Positions 5,741-7,453 of a DNA stretch of 7,453 nt are shown here, piece after piece. This stretch comes from an uncultured Pseudorhodobacter sp. GTDB lineage: Bacteria; Pseudomonadota; Alphaproteobacteria; Rhodobacterales; Rhodobacteraceae. Below the pieces are notes generated by a model. The model searched no databases. It was not told the DNA's origin and saw only the letters and a list, made by a program, of their open reading frames with translations. Made by a program: the position numbers and the translations under genes. Every line of letters starts with the position of its first letter. Position 1 is the stretch's first letter. Where the stretch lies: positions 1 through 7,453 of the forward strand of contig CAMFLG010000148.1 in assembly GCA_945957495.1 (NCBI GenBank), given 5' to 3'.

Positions 5741-6001
5741 TCAACCCATTATGCGTTCGATAGAAATCGCTCTTTTTTTCAGCTCGTCATAGAGGGTCGG
5801 AAGCACTCTGATGGCGTTCACGGCAACCTGCAAAGCATCCGAAATGCGTTCATCATTGTCGCCGGGCGCTGCGACTCGCCAGACCATGCGATGGCTTGAG
5901 CCATCGTCATAAACGATTTCGGTGCTGCCGTGGCGCGTCTTGCGCAAACCCAGAAAATCAGTGTGTCCTTTGGGCGCGTGAAAGCTGGTCTGAAGTCCCA
6001 T
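5741..6001 (-). CDS. Hypothetical 86-residue protein of unknown function
   Basis: I do not recognise this protein. It starts at an ATG (6001) with AGAGG (minus strand, 6009-6013) 7 bases ahead and a promoter-like sequence further upstream, so it is probably a real gene. The N-terminal half (MGLQTSFHAPKGHTDFLGL...VYDDGSSHRMVWRV) looks like short beta strands and loops. The C-terminal half from about residue 53 (ISDALQVAVNAIRVLPTLYDELKKRA) looks like one or two amphipathic helices. There is no signal peptide, membrane segment, cysteine or metal motif. Codons include rare AGA (twice) and ATA (once), and the DNA is more AT-rich than its neighbours, which hints at a weakly expressed or transferred gene. 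It lies between the MocR-type regulator and the transporter operon on the same strand, without clear coupling to either. Confidence 0.6.
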   Translation of the reverse strand: MGLQTSFHAPKGHTDFLGLRKTRHGSTEIVYDDGSSHRMVWRVAAPGDNDERISDALQVAVNAIRVLPTLYDELKKRAISIERIMG

Positions 6002-6033
6002 TTTTGGGCCTCTTTTTATCTGCTCTGTCCGCG

Positions 6034-6063
6034 ATACTGCGCGCGGCCTGACCTTTCGGTCAA
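6034..6063 (-). promoter_or_regulatory. Predicted promoter of the 86-residue gene, with an internal inverted repeat
   Basis: On the minus strand TTGACC (6058-6063) is a good -35 element and CAGTAT (6034-6039) a fair -10, 18 bases apart. Transcription would start near 6027, about 25 bases before the start codon. The -35 element is part of the perfect inverted repeat TGACC-GAAA-GGTCA (6049-6062), which could be a repressor site. Confidence 0.45.
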
Positions 6064-6091
6064 TTCCCCCTGAAAGATTGTGGGAAATGCG

Positions 6092-6109
6092 AGTCTTGCG
6101 CGCAACACT
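6092..6109. other. Imperfect 18-base palindrome downstream of the MocR-type gene
   Basis: TTGCGCGCAA (6096-6105) is a perfect 10-base palindrome. One mismatch further out, AGT and ACT extend the symmetry to 6092-6109. It has no loop and no T tract, so it is a poor terminator. It could be a protein binding site, but short GC palindromes arise easily in such DNA. Confidence 0.2.
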
Positions 6110-6119
6110 TGGGGGTGCG

Positions 6120-7453
6120 CTATACCGCCATGTCATTCGGTGGGCGCGGTAGCAGATGCGCCAGGGTGGCCAGACCAGAGGCCAGATGTTGCCGGGGTAT
6201 GTCCCCCGCAATGGCAAGACGCACCGCATTGGGCGCGCGGCCGGTGCTGGTGGCGTATTGGTCGGCGGCGCGCAGCAATACGCCCTGCTCTTCGGCCATG
6301 CGGGTAAAGGTATAGGCGCGCCAGCCCTGCGGCAGGCGCAGCCAGGCAAAGGGGATGCCGGACTGCCATGTCAGATCAAATCCGCCCATATGCGCCACAA
6401 GCATATCCAGCCGGGCATCAAATTCGGATTGTACCTTTGCGCGGATCTCGGCCGCGGCACCAGATTGCAACAATTCCGAAACAAGCAGGGTCAGCGGCAG
6501 GGCCAAAGCAAAGAAATTGTGCTGGGCGGCGATCCGTCCGGTTTCCCCCATGCCAAGCGGGCAGACAACATAGCCAAAGCGCAGGGCGGCCGAAACCGAT
6601 TTTGACAGGCTGCCGGTGTACCAGACCCGATCCGGCGCCATGGAGCGCAGAGTGGGTTGATCGCTGGAAGAGACTGAATAGCATTCATCTTCAATGATTT
6701 GCAGATCATACTTTTGCGCGATTGCCAGAATGTCGGCCTGTCGTTCGCGGCTCATCCGGGCGGCGGTGGGGTTTTGGGCGCTGGGGGTCAGGCAAAGCAC
6801 CTGCGCGCCATGGCGGCGGCAGGCAGCCTCCAGTGCATCGGGGCGGATGCCTTCGTCATCCAGTTCGATCGTCACCACCTCGGCCCGTGCCGCGCGCGCG
6901 GCATAGCGAAACCCCGGATAGGCAAGGTCTTCGATCAGAACCACAGGGCGGTCGCCACGCAGGCAGCAATCCAGCACCAGATTGACGCCATTCTGCCCGC
7001 CATGGCACAGCATCACATCCTGCTGCGACACCGGGCCCAGGTTGCGCGGCTTCAGCCAGCCCACAACCGCCTCGCGCAGGGGGGCTTCATCCCTTTGATT
7101 TGTATAGCTTAGCCATTCCGGGCCAACGCGCGTCGCCATCCCCGCCAGAATTTCGGCAAAGACCGGCGCCTGCCCAACATCGGGAAGCGAAGGCGAGCGC
7201 AGATCAACCCGGTCCGGCCCATCCGCGTGATCACGTTCGACAAACAGCGGCTGTGTGGGGCCAAGCTGCGGCTTTGCGGCGGCGACAAAGGTGCCGCGCC
7301 CGACCGTGGCCTGCAACAACCCCTCTTGCGTGGCGATCTGATAGGCGCGCGACACGGTGCCGGGGGTGACGGACAATTGATAGGCCAGTTCGCGCACCGT
7401 GGGCAATTGTGCGCCCTGCTTCAACTCTCCGCTGCGCACGGCATCCCGCAGCG
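6120..7453 (-). CDS. MocR-type regulator (GntR winged helix fused to PLP aminotransferase-like domain), N-terminus outside the window
   Basis: The frame stays open to the right edge (codons L-R-D-A precede the GTG at 7439), so the gene is partial and lacks roughly the first 10-25 residues. The visible protein has about 444 residues. It begins with a GntR winged helix-turn-helix (LPTVRELAYQLSVTPGTVSRAYQ, then the wing VGRGTFV). A fold-type I aminotransferase domain follows, with SYTNQRDEAPLREAV, the HGGQNGVNLVLD region, NPTAARMS in place of NPTG, and IIEDECYS, whose Asp contacts the pyridine nitrogen. The PLP-binding lysine is in SLSKSVSAALRFG (codon 6600-6602). MocR proteins such as GabR, PdxR and TauR sense amino compounds or PLP through this domain and usually act on divergent genes, which would lie off the window. 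It is unclear whether it also controls the transporter. Confidence 0.9.
   Translation of the reverse strand, partial: LRDAVRSGELKQGAQLPTVRELAYQLSVTPGTVSRAYQIATQEGLLQATVGRGTFVAAAKPQLGPTQPLFVERDHADGPDRVDLRSPSLPDVGQAPVFAEILAGMATRVGPEWLSYTNQRDEAPLREAVVGWLKPRNLGPVSQQDVMLCHGGQNGVNLVLDCCLRGDRPVVLIEDLAYPGFRYAARAARAEVVTIELDDEGIRPDALEAACRRHGAQVLCLTPSAQNPTAARMSRERQADILAIAQKYDLQIIEDECYSVSSSDQPTLRSMAPDRVWYTGSLSKSVSAALRFGYVVCPLGMGETGRIAAQHNFFALALPLTLLVSELLQSGAAAEIRAKVQSEFDARLDMLVAHMGGFDLTWQSGIPFAWLRLPQGWRAYTFTRMAEEQGVLLRAADQYATSTGRAPNAVRLAIAGDIPRQHLASGLATLAHLLPRPPNDMAV

Noticed and set aside
5741..6349. Extended version of the 86-residue gene starting inside the MocR-type coding region
   Set aside because: The extension overlaps the well-supported aminotransferase domain in another frame and has no start signal. 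The ATG at 6001 has a ribosome binding site and a promoter upstream.
6156..6605. Plus-strand open frames opposite the MocR-type gene
   Set aside because: The minus-strand protein shows the PLP lysine and GntR helix-turn-helix, and the opposite frames show nothing recognisable.
1..7453. Defence system, phage island, CRISPR array or biosynthetic cluster
   Set aside because: No repeat-spacer array, nuclease, integrase, transposase, tRNA or synthase gene is visible. The genes are ordinary metabolic, transport and regulatory ones.

Overview
The window looks like chromosomal DNA of an alphaproteobacterium, most likely a Rhodobacteraceae (Roseobacter/Rhodobacter group) member. This rests on the moderately high G+C, the style of the PPK2 and MetA proteins, G-rich Shine-Dalgarno sequences (AAGGGGG-type) and tightly overlapping operon genes. 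It is an inference from sequence character; no search was run.

Left part, plus strand (1-2619): the 3' end of a small gene (possibly an acyl carrier protein), then metA, a class I-like polyphosphate kinase 2 gene, and a TetR-family regulator whose GTG start overlaps the ppk2 stop. A hairpin terminator closes this unit. MetA has the full catalytic triad and Glu at residue 111, which predicts acetyl-CoA rather than succinyl-CoA as the donor. The ppk2-tetR pair is translationally coupled, so the regulator may control polyphosphate or nucleotide phosphorylation, or itself.

Centre (2598-2827): a 226-base gap between converging genes. It holds the terminator, a patch of short GC hairpins, and a 95-base inverted-repeat element flanked by an exact direct repeat. 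This element resembles a tiny non-autonomous mobile element (MITE-like) inserted right behind the transporter ATPase stop codon.

Right part, minus strand (2824-7453), reading from the right edge leftwards: a MocR-type regulator (GntR winged helix plus PLP aminotransferase domain) cut by the window edge, an unrecognised 86-residue protein with its own promoter-like sequence, and a three-gene spermidine/putrescine-type ABC transporter operon (inner-membrane permease B, inner-membrane permease C, ATPase A). The transporter genes overlap by 4 bases each. No periplasmic binding protein gene is present, so the transporter must borrow one from elsewhere. A promoter-like sequence with a 12-base perfect palindrome precedes the operon.

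No RNA gene, CRISPR array, phage gene or transposase was seen. Most of the window is ordinary metabolic and transport DNA. The items most worth a second look are the MITE-like element, the orphan 86-residue gene, the coupled ppk2-tetR pair and the transporter without a binding protein.
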